Positions 51,469 through 60,829 of a stretch of DNA of 61,060 nucleotides are shown here, one piece after another (within the stretch, counting starts at the first letter, position 1; each line of letters opens with the position of its first letter). The stretch is from positions 1 through 61,060 of the forward strand of contig CAIMWN010000232.1 of NCBI GenBank assembly GCA_903845155.1. Direction: 5' to 3'. Position numbers and translations under genes: made by a program. Under the pieces are notes generated by a model, which worked only from the letters and a program-made list of their open reading frames with translations, had not been told where the DNA came from and ran no database searches. Origin of the DNA: Oligoflexia bacterium (GTDB taxonomy: Bacteria; Bdellovibrionota; UBA1018; CAIMNF01).

Positions 51469-52889
51469 GGATTCGCTCCCACTCTTGCCTTTTTATTAGT
51501 AAGCAACATGAGGACTTCAGATAGGGATTTACATTTACCTCTAGGAAGAACTGCTCGTTTTAGTTTTTGCTCTATCCCCTGGTGATTGACTATGGTTCCA
51601 TCTTTCTCACTAAATGCGAGCCCCGGCAGAATCATGTCAAACTGCGATGCATCTCCTTCGAGATAAACACCAACAGCAATCACACGTTTAGCATTAATTT
51701 TAGGTAATTTTGCTCGACCGGCGCTCATCACTACTACCGTATCTGCTTTAATAGTATCATTCATCAAAGGGGCGATCCCTAACTTCTCCGCACCATTTAA
51801 ATTTGAAGTTTTACTTTTCATTCTTAATATCTGATCAAGCGCTCCGTCTTGTTGGGTACTCGTCAGCCCTGGTGTTCCAAAATGCTGTATTGTTGCCCCC
51901 GGATGTTGAAGTGCAATGTATTCCTTAATGTGAGTAAGCTCTTCTTGCGTTAAGTCACTTCCCACTAAAAAGGTTGGCTTTTGACCGTCGATTTCTTCCT
52001 TTATTCCAAGGATTCCATCTTCCCATGAAATGGTCTTCCAACCACCTTCGGCTTTCACTTTCGGTTCAATAATTCGAGTTGGATCTTGAGTGTGCTGATA
52101 ATTAAATCTTCCCTCGTCGCACATCCAATAGCGATTCACGTCTAAATTTTCTAAGGGAACACAACGATAGATTACATCTCCTTCGTGCTGAATTTCCATA
52201 TTACAGCCTTTTGAGCAGCCCTCGCAAACGGTGGTCGTTTTTTTCAACATCCATGCGCGTTTTTTAAAGCGGAAATCTTTTAAAGTGAGTGATCCGGTTG
52301 GACAGATATCTGAATAGTTGCCAGCATATTCTGTCTGAAGTGTTTTGCCATCAATGGTCGTGATATCGATATCATTTCCACGTTTAATTGCGACCATTTC
52401 ATGAATTCCTGCAATCTCGTCGCCAAAGCGAATACAGCGTGTGCAGTGAATACAACGGTTCATGTTTTTTTGAATTACGGGCCCCATGTTTACGTCAACA
52501 TAGGTTCTTCGTTCTTCTGATCCACGCATATAGGCGCTTCCATAGCCATAAGAATTATCTTGAAGATCACATTCGCCCGCCTTGTCACAAATGGGACAAT
52601 CAAGCGGATGATTTAAAAGCAAAAACTCCATGGTGCCTGCGCGACCTTTTTTAACGTTTTCACTATTTGTTTTCACAACCATGCCTTCAGTCGCCATGGT
52701 GGAACAAGCTGTTTGGAGTTTCGGCATTTTCTCAACTTCGACGTAACACATTCTACATTGAGCAACCACACTCAGTCCTGGATGGTAACAAAACACGGGA
52801 ATTTCAACACCCGCGCGCTTTGCTACTTTAACTAAATTTTCACCGGCAGTGAATTCGACTTCTTTTCCGTCGATCATGCATTTAGGCAT
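51465..52889 (-). CDS. nuoG: NADH-quinone oxidoreductase subunit G, short form
   Basis: NuoG holds several iron-sulfur clusters of the NADH arm. The 474-residue protein has the [2Fe-2S] ligands in CYHPGLSVVAQCRMC plus a later Cys, the His/Cys motif HPLDCPICDKAGECDLQDNS, CIHCTRCIRF, and the fourth cluster motif CEGCSKGC...CDEGRF. After residue 260 only about 210 residues of degenerate molybdopterin-like domain remain, so it is much shorter than E. coli NuoG (about 900) or the usual 680-690. All cluster ligands appear intact. It overlaps nuoF by 8 bp and nuoH by 4 bp. Confidence 0.93.
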   Translation of the reverse strand: MPKCMIDGKEVEFTAGENLVKVAKRAGVEIPVFCYHPGLSVVAQCRMCYVEVEKMPKLQTACSTMATEGMVVKTNSENVKKGRAGTMEFLLLNHPLDCPICDKAGECDLQDNSYGYGSAYMRGSEERRTYVDVNMGPVIQKNMNRCIHCTRCIRFGDEIAGIHEMVAIKRGNDIDITTIDGKTLQTEYAGNYSDICPTGSLTLKDFRFKKRAWMLKKTTTVCEGCSKGCNMEIQHEGDVIYRCVPLENLDVNRYWMCDEGRFNYQHTQDPTRIIEPKVKAEGGWKTISWEDGILGIKEEIDGQKPTFLVGSDLTQEELTHIKEYIALQHPGATIQHFGTPGLTSTQQDGALDQILRMKSKTSNLNGAEKLGIAPLMNDTIKADTVVVMSAGRAKLPKINAKRVIAVGVYLEGDASQFDMILPGLAFSEKDGTIVNHQGIEQKLKRAVLPRGKCKSLSEVLMLLTNKKARVGANP

Positions 52890-54168
52890 AACGTTTCTGT
52901 CCTTTTATATATGCTTCAAATTCAGGTCTGAATTTTTTTACAAAACTGATCACTGGCCCAGCGGCCGCATCACCAAGCGCACACAGCGTCTTACCGCCAA
53001 TGTTTTGCGCCACATCTACCAATAAATCCAAATCAGTTGGTTTTGCTTCTCCATGAATAATTTTATGCAAAATGGATTCCATCCAATGACAACCCTCGCG
53101 GCACGGTGTGCACTGTCCACAAGATTCGTGTGCATAAAATTTGGTAATTCTTAAAAGCAATTTTACCAAATCAGTGTCTTCGTGAATCACCATGATTGCA
53201 GCTGAACCCATCATGGTGCCTACCTTCATCAAAGGTTCCACGTCATAAACAACGTCTATTTCATCGGCGGTTAAAATTGGAGCAGATGATCCGCCGGGAA
53301 TGACGGCTTTCAGTTTTTTATCATTGAGAATTCCTCCGCCAAGATCGTAGATAATTTGTCTTAGGGTTAGGCTTCCCGCGGGTGCTTCATAAACACCTGG
53401 TTTTTTAACATGACCAGAAAGCGAGAGGAGGCGAGTGCCGCCTGATTTATCAATTTTACCAAGTTTCGCAAATGCGTCGCCGCCCATGCGAATGATGTGA
53501 GGAACATTCGCTAAGGACTCAACATTGTTGACGGCGGTTGGACATGAAAACGCGCCGGAAATGGCTGGAAATGGCGGCTTAACCCTTGGTTCTCCACGCT
53601 TTCCTTCCAAGGAATTTAGGAGACCTGTTTCTTCACCGCAAATATAAGCGCCCGCACCACGATGAACGGTAACGTCGAGACTATAAGCGGTGCCGAAAAT
53701 ATTCTTACCCAAGTAACCTTTTTCATAAGCCTCCTCGATGGCGGCATTTAAGAGCTTCGCTTCATTCGCATATTCTCCGCGAATATAAATATATGCGTGT
53801 TTACATCCAATAGCGTAAGACCCAATGACTAATCCCTCAATCAACACATGCGGAATATATCGCATGATTTGTCTGTCTTTGCAGGTTCCAGGCTCAGACT
53901 CATCGGCATTGCATACAAGATATTTCGGTTTTTCTGAATTCTTAGGAATGAAACTCCATTTCATTCCCATAGGAAATCCAGCGCCGCCACGTCCTCTGAT
54001 GTTTGCTTTCTTCACTTCATCAATTACTTGGTCCGGTGTCATTTCGGTCAAAACTCTTTTTGCTGCCTGATAACCATTCATGCTTTCAAGGTAATAAGAT
54101 AGGTTCCTATTAGCATCTTTCCAAAAATGCTGAACAAACAAGGTGTCACTAGCGACTGGTGTGCTCAT
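52882..54168 (-). CDS. nuoF: NADH-quinone oxidoreductase subunit F
   Basis: NuoF binds NADH and FMN and holds cluster N3. The 428-residue protein has GRGGAGFPMGMKW (NADH-binding, about residue 62), NADESEPGTCKDR, the FMN loop HRGAGAYICGEETGLLNSLEG, and the cluster ligands ESCGQCTPCREGC with TLCALGD. The first base of the nuoF start codon is shared with the nuoE stop (TAATG). Normal length. Confidence 0.97.
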   Translation of the reverse strand: MSTPVASDTLFVQHFWKDANRNLSYYLESMNGYQAAKRVLTEMTPDQVIDEVKKANIRGRGGAGFPMGMKWSFIPKNSEKPKYLVCNADESEPGTCKDRQIMRYIPHVLIEGLVIGSYAIGCKHAYIYIRGEYANEAKLLNAAIEEAYEKGYLGKNIFGTAYSLDVTVHRGAGAYICGEETGLLNSLEGKRGEPRVKPPFPAISGAFSCPTAVNNVESLANVPHIIRMGGDAFAKLGKIDKSGGTRLLSLSGHVKKPGVYEAPAGSLTLRQIIYDLGGGILNDKKLKAVIPGGSSAPILTADEIDVVYDVEPLMKVGTMMGSAAIMVIHEDTDLVKLLLRITKFYAHESCGQCTPCREGCHWMESILHKIIHGEAKPTDLDLLVDVAQNIGGKTLCALGDAAAGPVISFVKKFRPEFEAYIKGQKRYA

Positions 54169-54653
54169 TATTTAACTCCTTGTTTAATTTTTTCGATATA
54201 ATCATTCAACGAGTTTACGTCGAGGCTCTCGACATAATCATCATTCGCCATCATCGCAGGAGCCGTAGTACACGCGCCCAAGCATTCTTCTTCTGAAAGG
54301 GTAAAGAGCCCGTCAGCGGTGGTCTCACCGCACTTAATCCCCAGTTTTTTTTCCGCAAAACCCATCAATTCATCGGAACCCCTTAGGCAGCACGCAACAT
54401 TAGTACAGATACGCAGGTGGTTTTTGCCTACTGGCTTTAAGTTGTACATAGTATAAAAGCTTGCCACTTCACGAATCTGAGCCGGATGAACACCGATATA
54501 TTCGCCAATCTCTTCCATCACTTCAGCCGGCAACCACCCGCACTCTTCTTGCGCTTGATGAAGAGCAGGTAAGATGAGCGCCTTTTTACTTGGGTAGCGA
54601 GGCTCGAGTTTCTTCATTACAGTATAAAATTTTTCAGAAAGATTTTTTGCCAT
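54168..54653 (-). CDS. nuoE: NADH-quinone oxidoreductase subunit E
   Basis: NuoE carries the off-path [2Fe-2S] cluster N1a. The 161-residue thioredoxin-like protein has the ligands in ICTNVACCLRG (about residue 85) and EECLGACTTAPAMM (about 126). It lies 1 bp after nuoD. Standard family member. Confidence 0.96.
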   Translation of the reverse strand: MAKNLSEKFYTVMKKLEPRYPSKKALILPALHQAQEECGWLPAEVMEEIGEYIGVHPAQIREVASFYTMYNLKPVGKNHLRICTNVACCLRGSDELMGFAEKKLGIKCGETTADGLFTLSEEECLGACTTAPAMMANDDYVESLDVNSLNDYIEKIKQGVK

Positions 54654-54654
54654 A

Positions 54655-55935
54655 TTAACGATCTAATTCTCCCGCAATTACATTGATACTTCCTAGTGCC
54701 GCCACTAAGTCGGCAATGAACTCTCCCTGAATCATTGGATCGAGTCCTTGATAATGCCAAAATGAAGGGCTCCGAATTCTCATACGATGTGCTGAAGAAT
54801 CACCCTTACTGATGATATAAAAACCCAGCTCTCCATTCGCAGCCTCGAAAGACGTATACGCCTCTCCTGGCGGAACCTTAAATCCAGTCATAAAAAATTT
54901 GAAATGGTGAATCAGGCCTTCCATGGTGTTGTAAACCACGTCTTTGTCTGGAATCCGGGTACGTTTGTCATCCGCCCAAACGGGGCCCTTCTTGATGCGA
55001 TCAGCACATTGAGTGATCATTTTTAGAGATTGTTTCATTTCTTCCATGCGAACAAAGTAGCGATCAAACACATCACCCACTTGTGCAACGGGAATATCGA
55101 AATCTATTTTATCGTAGAACATACAAGGTTGGTCGCGGCGCAAATCAATATCGATTCCGGCAGCTCTCGCATTTGGACCCGTAAAACTATATTTCAAGCA
55201 CTGTTCTTTATTGAATATGGCCACGTCTTTGGTTCTTTTAAGCCAGATTCGATTTTCGGTGAGAAGTTGATCCATTTCTTCAATGACCGCTTCCGTTTCC
55301 TTGACCCATTCTTTTACTTCTTTCTCCCAACCGTCAGGAGCGTCGGCCATCAAGCCCCCAATTCTGGTATAGGAAGTAGTGAGTCTGGCTCCACAAAGTT
55401 TCTCGATCAAAGTATAGGCTTTTTCTCTTTGGTGATACCCGTAAAGAAAATAAGAAAATGCACCCAAATCTACTGCATTAATGCCGACGCAAATCAGATG
55501 ATCGATGACTCGCGCAATTTCTGCGCACATCATTCTGATCCAAATTGCTCGTTCCGGCACCTCAATCCCCATCATTCGCTCAACGGCCATGGCATAGGTC
55601 ACATTATTGATGAGTGAAGAACAGTAATTGAGGCGATCAGTGTAAACCACGTATTGATGATAGGTTCTGTTTTCACCGAGTTTTTCTTTGCCTCGATGAG
55701 TATATCCAAACTCACAGTACGACTTTTCAATAATCTCACCATTCAACTTTGCCATGCATCGAAACGCTCCGTGCATCGCAGGATGAGTGGGGCCAATGTT
55801 CACGAATACTTTCGAATCCTCAAAAATGTCATCGCTATCTTGTTTAACTGAAATGTTGTACTGCCCCGGAAGACCGAATCGGGCAATATCGAGTGGAACA
55901 TCATTAATAAACTTTTTATTTTCTGAATCACTCAT
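54655..55935 (-). CDS. nuoD: NADH-quinone oxidoreductase subunit D
   Basis: NuoD, related to the large subunit of NiFe hydrogenases, lines the quinone pocket. From the ATG at 55935, which overlaps the nuoC stop (ATGA), the protein is 427 residues; an upstream in-frame start would add an unlikely 30 residues. It has NIGPTHPAMHGAFR (about residue 44), GYTHRGKEKLGENRTYHQ (quinone-site His), and ends with GSINVIAGELDR. Normal. Confidence 0.96.
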   Translation of the reverse strand: MSDSENKKFINDVPLDIARFGLPGQYNISVKQDSDDIFEDSKVFVNIGPTHPAMHGAFRCMAKLNGEIIEKSYCEFGYTHRGKEKLGENRTYHQYVVYTDRLNYCSSLINNVTYAMAVERMMGIEVPERAIWIRMMCAEIARVIDHLICVGINAVDLGAFSYFLYGYHQREKAYTLIEKLCGARLTTSYTRIGGLMADAPDGWEKEVKEWVKETEAVIEEMDQLLTENRIWLKRTKDVAIFNKEQCLKYSFTGPNARAAGIDIDLRRDQPCMFYDKIDFDIPVAQVGDVFDRYFVRMEEMKQSLKMITQCADRIKKGPVWADDKRTRIPDKDVVYNTMEGLIHHFKFFMTGFKVPPGEAYTSFEAANGELGFYIISKGDSSAHRMRIRSPSFWHYQGLDPMIQGEFIADLVAALGSINVIAGELDR

Positions 55936-56492
55936 TTTAATAGCTCCGGATCTAAGGGTTCTGGTGTGATGAAAACCTGATACCCTCTCAGTGGATAATC
56001 TTTTCTTAACGGGTGGCCTTCCCAACGAATATCCATCAGAATTCTTCTGAGGTCAGGATGCCCCTCAAACTGAATTCCGAACATATCGAAGATTTCTCGC
56101 TCTGCCCAATTGGCCCCTGGCCAAATAGGGATTAAAGTAGCAATCGTTTCATTTTCATTGAGCTTAACTTTCACTCGAATACGCGCTTTATTTTCTGGAT
56201 TCATTAAGTGAACGATTAAATGAAAACGGGGAGCAGTCTCTTCGTCGCTTGCTGTATAATCAGTAAGAAAACTATAACCATGTTTTTCTTTAAGAACGGT
56301 TAGGAGATTATGAAATCCATTTTTACTTACGAATATAATGGGTAGATCAGTTTTATCTGTGCCCGGCTTCAAGATTGCTTCAATTTTCTCGCCAAAATCG
56401 GCCTTGAGTTCTTCAGTTTGTTGATCCCAAAGTGCGCCGAATTTCTCCAAGAAATAGCCGTAAATGGTAGGAACAGGCGTATTAACGTCCAT
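55932..56492 (-). CDS. nuoC: NADH-quinone oxidoreductase subunit C
   Basis: NuoC (30-kDa subunit) helps build the quinone-proximal arm. I take the ATG at 56492 as start, six bases after GAGAGG, giving 186 residues; a GTG at 56519 is the longer option. The signature WAEREIFDMFGIQFEGHPDLRRIL (about residues 130-152) and GHPLRKDYPLRGYQ are clear. It overlaps nuoB by 11 bp and nuoD by 4 bp. Confidence 0.94.
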   Translation of the reverse strand: MDVNTPVPTIYGYFLEKFGALWDQQTEELKADFGEKIEAILKPGTDKTDLPIIFVSKNGFHNLLTVLKEKHGYSFLTDYTASDEETAPRFHLIVHLMNPENKARIRVKVKLNENETIATLIPIWPGANWAEREIFDMFGIQFEGHPDLRRILMDIRWEGHPLRKDYPLRGYQVFITPEPLDPELLK

Positions 56493-56991
56493 GAGAAACC
56501 TCTCGAATTTGGCGCTCACGTTTTAGCGAATGTGTGTCTCCGCGAGAGATCATCTCCTCCAAACGAAGAAGTGCATTGATCAATCCCTCAGGTCCCGGTG
56601 GACAGCCTGGCACATAAACATCAACGGGAATGACAGTATCAATCCCTTGAGTCACGCTGTACACGTTAAAGATACCGCCAGAAGATGCGCAAGCGCCCAT
56701 GGAAATTACCCATTTTGGATCAGCCATATGATCGTAAATGTTTCGTAGTACCGGGGCCATTTTTAGATTTACAATTCCTGCGCAAATAAGCAAGTCACTC
56801 TGCCTTGGCGAAAACCTTACTACCTCTGCTCCAAATCTCGCCATGTCATAACCAGCAGCCAGAGTCGACATTAGCTCGATTCCACAGCAGCTCGTTCCAA
56901 AGGGAAGTGGAAAGAGTGAGTTCTTCCTGGCCCAATTCACCATTGTGTCTAACTTCGTAGTAAAAAAATCAGCTGAACCGTCTTTTGCCAT
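56482..56991 (-). CDS. nuoB: NADH-quinone oxidoreductase subunit B
   Basis: NuoB holds cluster N2, the last electron carrier before quinone. The 169-residue protein has the ligands in GTSCCGIELMS (about residue 35), SMGACASSGGIF (about 98) and VPGCPPGPEGL (about 130). Length and spacing are typical. It starts 40 bp after nuoA. Confidence 0.97.
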   Translation of the reverse strand: MAKDGSADFFTTKLDTMVNWARKNSLFPLPFGTSCCGIELMSTLAAGYDMARFGAEVVRFSPRQSDLLICAGIVNLKMAPVLRNIYDHMADPKWVISMGACASSGGIFNVYSVTQGIDTVIPVDVYVPGCPPGPEGLINALLRLEEMISRGDTHSLKRERQIREVSHGR

Positions 56992-57031
56992 ACTTTCCTT
57001 ATTACCGTATCGTAATTAAATTGATTAACTG

Positions 57032-57394
57032 CTATTGCCAGTCGAGCGCACCTTTTCTGATTACATAGATATAACCCACCAACAAAACCACAGTGAATGA
57101 GATCATTTCGAGAAGGATAAAATTACCGGTAGATATAAATTTCTTATAGACCACTGCCCAAGGGTAGAAAAACACAGTCTCAACATCAAAAAGAAGAAAG
57201 AGAATCGCAACCATATAAAATCGAACTGATACGCGTTTGTTTTTTCCCGCGTCGAAGCCGGGAATTCCACACTCAAATGGAGTGTCCTTGGTTTTATTGG
57301 GGTTCTTTGGTCCTAGAAGTGTAGTAATCAACAAGACCGCTCCACCAATACACACACCCGCTGCCATCATGACCAGCACTGGAAGGTATTCCAT
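57032..57394 (-). CDS. nuoA: NADH-quinone oxidoreductase subunit A
   Basis: NuoA (120 residues, three helices) lies next to the quinone chamber. It has TPFECGIPGFDAG (the flexible loop that senses the active/deactive state) and LLFDVETVFFYPWA with conserved acidic residues. The ATG at 57394 is 33 bp after the NuoN-like gene, so nuoA appears to be an internal gene of a longer operon, not the first. Confidence 0.96.
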   Translation of the reverse strand: MEYLPVLVMMAAGVCIGGAVLLITTLLGPKNPNKTKDTPFECGIPGFDAGKNKRVSVRFYMVAILFLLFDVETVFFYPWAVVYKKFISTGNFILLEMISFTVVLLVGYIYVIRKGALDWQ

Positions 57395-57427
57395 TCTTTA
57401 TCCTTTCTTTAGTATTGCTCTAATAAG

Positions 57428-58786
57428 TTACCATAAATATGGAATCGGGCGATCATTTAATAATGAAATCAACACCGGCTTGAGGGCCGTCAATGCAATG
57501 ACACCAGTAAAATACACTAGCAGAAGTGTGATTTCACCTACTGAGGTTTTTCGATAAGTCGCAATTCCATTTTTTACTAAAATGACTCGACCAAGCATCT
57601 GGAGACTGGCAAAACTAAGTAAAAACCATCCTGTCCCAAACCCAAAAGCAATCACAATTAAACCATTGTCCATCAAGTGATGAAAAAGTTGAAAGTATTG
57701 TTCCCCTAAAATGAGCGGCGGCATGCCTAAAATAGCGACCATTCCGAACAAGATATTAAATTTATTACTAAACTTTGTTTCTAAGAATGACTGGCCAACA
57801 AAAGTAAAAGTAAAAAGAAACGATAAAGCCAAAAGATAGAAAAGCGGTAGCGATTGTTCTGCGCCGAGTAAAACCGAAAACAAACCTAACCCTGCTGACG
57901 CATAAAGCACTGATGATAACCAAATGAAATGTTGATTGGTTCGAACAGCATTGATGGAGTGTTTCAGTGTGAAAGCTACTATGATTGCCCCAATCATGTT
58001 CTGTTCATACACCTTTAGAAAAAGACCTGATTCATTCATCAACGGAATTCCAAGCCTAAACAGAAACACACCTACGCTGACGAATACAAATAGAGCATGG
58101 AGAGAAACCCCAAAGGCGGAGTCACCACTCAAATTAAAGCCAAACAACATCAAACCACTTACCAAACAAACTAGAAAACCCGCACATAGAATTGGCAACC
58201 CTTGTGCGTTTTTAGACCATTCAATAAAATCAGAGAAATAAATTGAATTAGAAGTAAAGACCGCGATGAAAAATAATAATGAAAAGCCCACCATCAAAAG
58301 TAGAAGAGACAGTGAACCCTGGCTAAATGAGTTAATCCAACTACTGCTCTTCTTGGTTTCAATTAAAATGAAGCGCGTCAGGGCTTGGTAAATCCCAAAC
58401 CAACTCAAAACAAATAGCACAAGGCTTTGAGCACTAAAAATTCCAATAATAAATAGCCCAGCAAACAACACAAAGAGCATCGCTTTTTGTTTACTATAAA
58501 AGCTCATTTCCTTATGAAAATGAATATAAAGGCCCGACATAGAAACAACCAGCATTGAAAACAACTTTCCGAATGTTGAGAGCGCGTCTGACGACAGCAA
58601 TTTGTACGGCGACTCAAAATGACTTAGATCTGATCTGATGCCAAAATAAGCGAGCGTCGAAAAAGTGAGGAGTGAGAAAGCCGGACACAATGAAAGATGG
58701 GTAGTGGGTCGAAAACAAAGCAACCCTATTGAAAGAAAAATTTGAATTAAAATGATGATCTCGGGCAGCCAGTTTAAAAATGTCAT
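57428..58786 (-). CDS. degenerate NuoN-like membrane protein
   Basis: The 452-residue protein has about 12-14 hydrophobic helices and ends close to nuoA. It follows the helix plan of NuoN loosely. The positions that should carry the pump residues are changed: LVLFVLSWFGIYQALTRF has Trp where NuoN has the fifth-helix Glu, and the region matching FKVAAVPFHFWKP has GFNLSGDSAFG instead, without the lysine. It therefore looks like a complex I antiporter-type subunit that has lost proton chemistry. Its ATG overlaps the previous gene by 4 bp. Homology is inferred by pattern and position only. Confidence 0.55.
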   Translation of the reverse strand: MTFLNWLPEIIILIQIFLSIGLLCFRPTTHLSLCPAFSLLTFSTLAYFGIRSDLSHFESPYKLLSSDALSTFGKLFSMLVVSMSGLYIHFHKEMSFYSKQKAMLFVLFAGLFIIGIFSAQSLVLFVLSWFGIYQALTRFILIETKKSSSWINSFSQGSLSLLLLMVGFSLLFFIAVFTSNSIYFSDFIEWSKNAQGLPILCAGFLVCLVSGLMLFGFNLSGDSAFGVSLHALFVFVSVGVFLFRLGIPLMNESGLFLKVYEQNMIGAIIVAFTLKHSINAVRTNQHFIWLSSVLYASAGLGLFSVLLGAEQSLPLFYLLALSFLFTFTFVGQSFLETKFSNKFNILFGMVAILGMPPLILGEQYFQLFHHLMDNGLIVIAFGFGTGWFLLSFASLQMLGRVILVKNGIATYRKTSVGEITLLLVYFTGVIALTALKPVLISLLNDRPIPYLW

Positions 58787-59784
58787 TTGATTCCCGTCGT
58801 CTCAAGCCAATAAAATCCAACAGCGCAAAGCAGTTGAACTGCCACTACCAGTTCAAACTTCATCTTTGTTCCCCTCTCGTTTGGAACGAAAGGGCGATAC
58901 TCTCGTTCGTCATTGAGCATTAAAGCAATCATTTGAAATGAGTAAGCGGCCATAACTACTACAATCCATGCAAGTTGTAGCTGTACAATACTTCGAATCG
59001 AGTAATAGTAAGTTGAAAATCCAAGAAATCCCGGCAAACCAATCATCATTACGCGATACAGGGTTTTGAATGGCTTACTATTCTGTTTGCCGAGCATCAC
59101 TAATTTTGGTGCCGTCATGGAAAACGCAAACAAAGAGGCGAGGGCAATTTGTGTGATCGCATTACTTTCTGGCACTAAAAGAAACAATCCCAGCCCAAGC
59201 CATGACTGGGTGAGAAAGATGAGGAGTGATTTTGTTTTATAATAGGCAAAAGCAAAGACAGCACAAAACAAAAGCGTTCCAAGTCCCATTGAAGTGAGCA
59301 GCACATCCCATGTTTGCGCAAAATCAATTTTTACATCGCCTTTAATTTTAAATAATAGATTCAAGGTGATCAAACCCGGAAGAACGACAGAGTACAAATA
59401 GGCTTTAGAGCTCATCGACAAATAGTGCCGCTTAAATAAGATTGATAAAAAAGCATTGGGCAAAGTTAGTAAAAGACCAATTAATATCAAAAGGGGAGCA
59501 CCCTCCCAACCCAGCAGTGCCTGCCCCATGAGTGCAGTAAAACAGCCAAAAAGTCGCAAGCAGTAATATTTTTTACAAATCCCATGTTCGCTCTTTTTGC
59601 TATCGAGGGTTGCCACCACAAACGAAATAACCGTGAGCATTGTTAAAACAAGCAGGCTTGCCGTGACCGACTTTGAGAAAAGGGCAAGTCCTCCCAGCAA
59701 GAGCGGAATCAATCCCGCCGTACTTCCGGTAACTGCCCAAGATGCAAAAACAATTGCAGTAATATAACTAAATTCGAGGTTCAA
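58783..59784 (-). CDS. NuoL-like reduced antiporter membrane protein
   Basis: The 333-residue protein has about nine membrane helices. QALLGWEGAPLLILIGLLL (about residues 87-105) recalls the fifth-helix LGWEGVGLASYLLIG of NuoL and keeps the glutamate. MIGLPGFLGFSTYY near residue 250 recalls GLPPFSGFFSKD. The central lysine helices of NuoL seem to be absent, in line with its being half as long. It overlaps both neighbours by 4 bp. I infer an accessory or vestigial complex I membrane subunit. Confidence 0.5.
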   Translation of the reverse strand: MNLEFSYITAIVFASWAVTGSTAGLIPLLLGGLALFSKSVTASLLVLTMLTVISFVVATLDSKKSEHGICKKYYCLRLFGCFTALMGQALLGWEGAPLLILIGLLLTLPNAFLSILFKRHYLSMSSKAYLYSVVLPGLITLNLLFKIKGDVKIDFAQTWDVLLTSMGLGTLLFCAVFAFAYYKTKSLLIFLTQSWLGLGLFLLVPESNAITQIALASLFAFSMTAPKLVMLGKQNSKPFKTLYRVMMIGLPGFLGFSTYYYSIRSIVQLQLAWIVVVMAAYSFQMIALMLNDEREYRPFVPNERGTKMKFELVVAVQLLCAVGFYWLETTGIK

Positions 59785-60602
59785 TTGAGCCCCCCCCTGA
59801 GAATAAGAACAATGCTAACCCAAGCTACAACCAGCGCAAGAACGCCTACAAACACAGAATTAAAACGCAACCTAAACTCATTGGGAATACTAAACTCAGT
59901 CTTAATGGTTACGGGAACACCCTCTTTAATAAACGATGAAAGTGGCTCAAGCACGCTTAAAATCCTCGCCTGCACTCGTTCATAAATCTGCGTCATATTT
60001 GGTGATTTCACCTTGATCCAAATGAAAAGAACAAGAGCCACAATGATCATTCCTACCGCCGACCACAACAGAACATCCACTGCGACCCACTCTTGAACAT
60101 AAGAATAAAAGGGAATGAAAATAAAACCCAGGACAGGAACTTCAATAATCTTCAATACCAGTTCGCGCTTAGCGGATTTAAAAATGAGAAGAGCTTCAGA
60201 AACGATAAGAAAGAATGCAAAAGCGCCAATCACAAATTCAATTTGGATTTGCTTTCCAAAAAGATCATAAACAATGAGTAATGCGGGTAAGATGGGGAGT
60301 TTCGCTGTGCCAAAATTGACTGAAAAGATGATCGCTCCCATGGTCATCATAAACTCACGATAAGGATCGGGAAGCGCGGCGCCTAAAATCAAAAACAAGA
60401 CCGCAAGTGAGTCTTTTGCAAGCCCCGCTCGGTGTTTTGAATAGTAGCATCTGTACAGGAGCGAAAGCCCCGCAACGGCAACCACAGCTACATTTCCTGT
60501 AACTAAACTGCCCAATGCCGCGATGGCAAACGGAAGGATTTGCTTCTCTCTTACCACTGAAAGGATAGACGCAACGAGAACAACAATCGCAATCTCACTC
60601 AT
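59781..60602 (-). CDS. polytopic membrane protein of the nuo upstream block
   Basis: The 273-residue protein has about six helices in the first 200 residues, then an amphipathic stretch (VQARILSVLEPLSSFIKEGV) and a last anchor (FVGVLALVVAWVSIVLIL). No complex I subunit is recognised with confidence; the position between NuoK-like and NuoL-like genes suggests an antiporter-type or accessory subunit. Both its ends overlap neighbouring genes by 4 bp, so it is translated with them. Confidence 0.45.
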   Translation of the reverse strand: MSEIAIVVLVASILSVVREKQILPFAIAALGSLVTGNVAVVAVAGLSLLYRCYYSKHRAGLAKDSLAVLFLILGAALPDPYREFMMTMGAIIFSVNFGTAKLPILPALLIVYDLFGKQIQIEFVIGAFAFFLIVSEALLIFKSAKRELVLKIIEVPVLGFIFIPFYSYVQEWVAVDVLLWSAVGMIIVALVLFIWIKVKSPNMTQIYERVQARILSVLEPLSSFIKEGVPVTIKTEFSIPNEFRLRFNSVFVGVLALVVAWVSIVLILRGGLN

Positions 60603-60829
60603 TCCTGCGCCTCATTCCTAATCACAGACAAACAAACCAAAACCACAACGAGATTAATAAAAACAAAGCCAGAGAAGATCAAATCATTTTGAAACTTTCC
60701 TATAAACACCAACAAAATAGACAATGAAGCTCTCACTACTGCACGGGCGGCAGAGGCGGCCGACTGAGAACAAAACAACTCATAAATAGAGTAAGCAAAA
60801 GCAACGAGTGCGAACACAGATAAAATCAT
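60599..60829 (-). CDS. NuoK-like small membrane protein
   Basis: From the ATG at 60829 the protein is 76 residues with three hydrophobic helices. RASLSILLVFIGKF followed by FSGFVFINLVVVLVCL follows the layout of NuoK helices 2-3, but neither of the two functional glutamates of NuoK is present. The ATG overlaps the stop of the upstream gene (ATGA). A longer in-frame start at 60874 would lie inside that gene and is unlikely. Confidence 0.5.
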   Translation of the reverse strand: MILSVFALVAFAYSIYELFCSQSAASAARAVVRASLSILLVFIGKFQNDLIFSGFVFINLVVVLVCLSVIRNEAQE

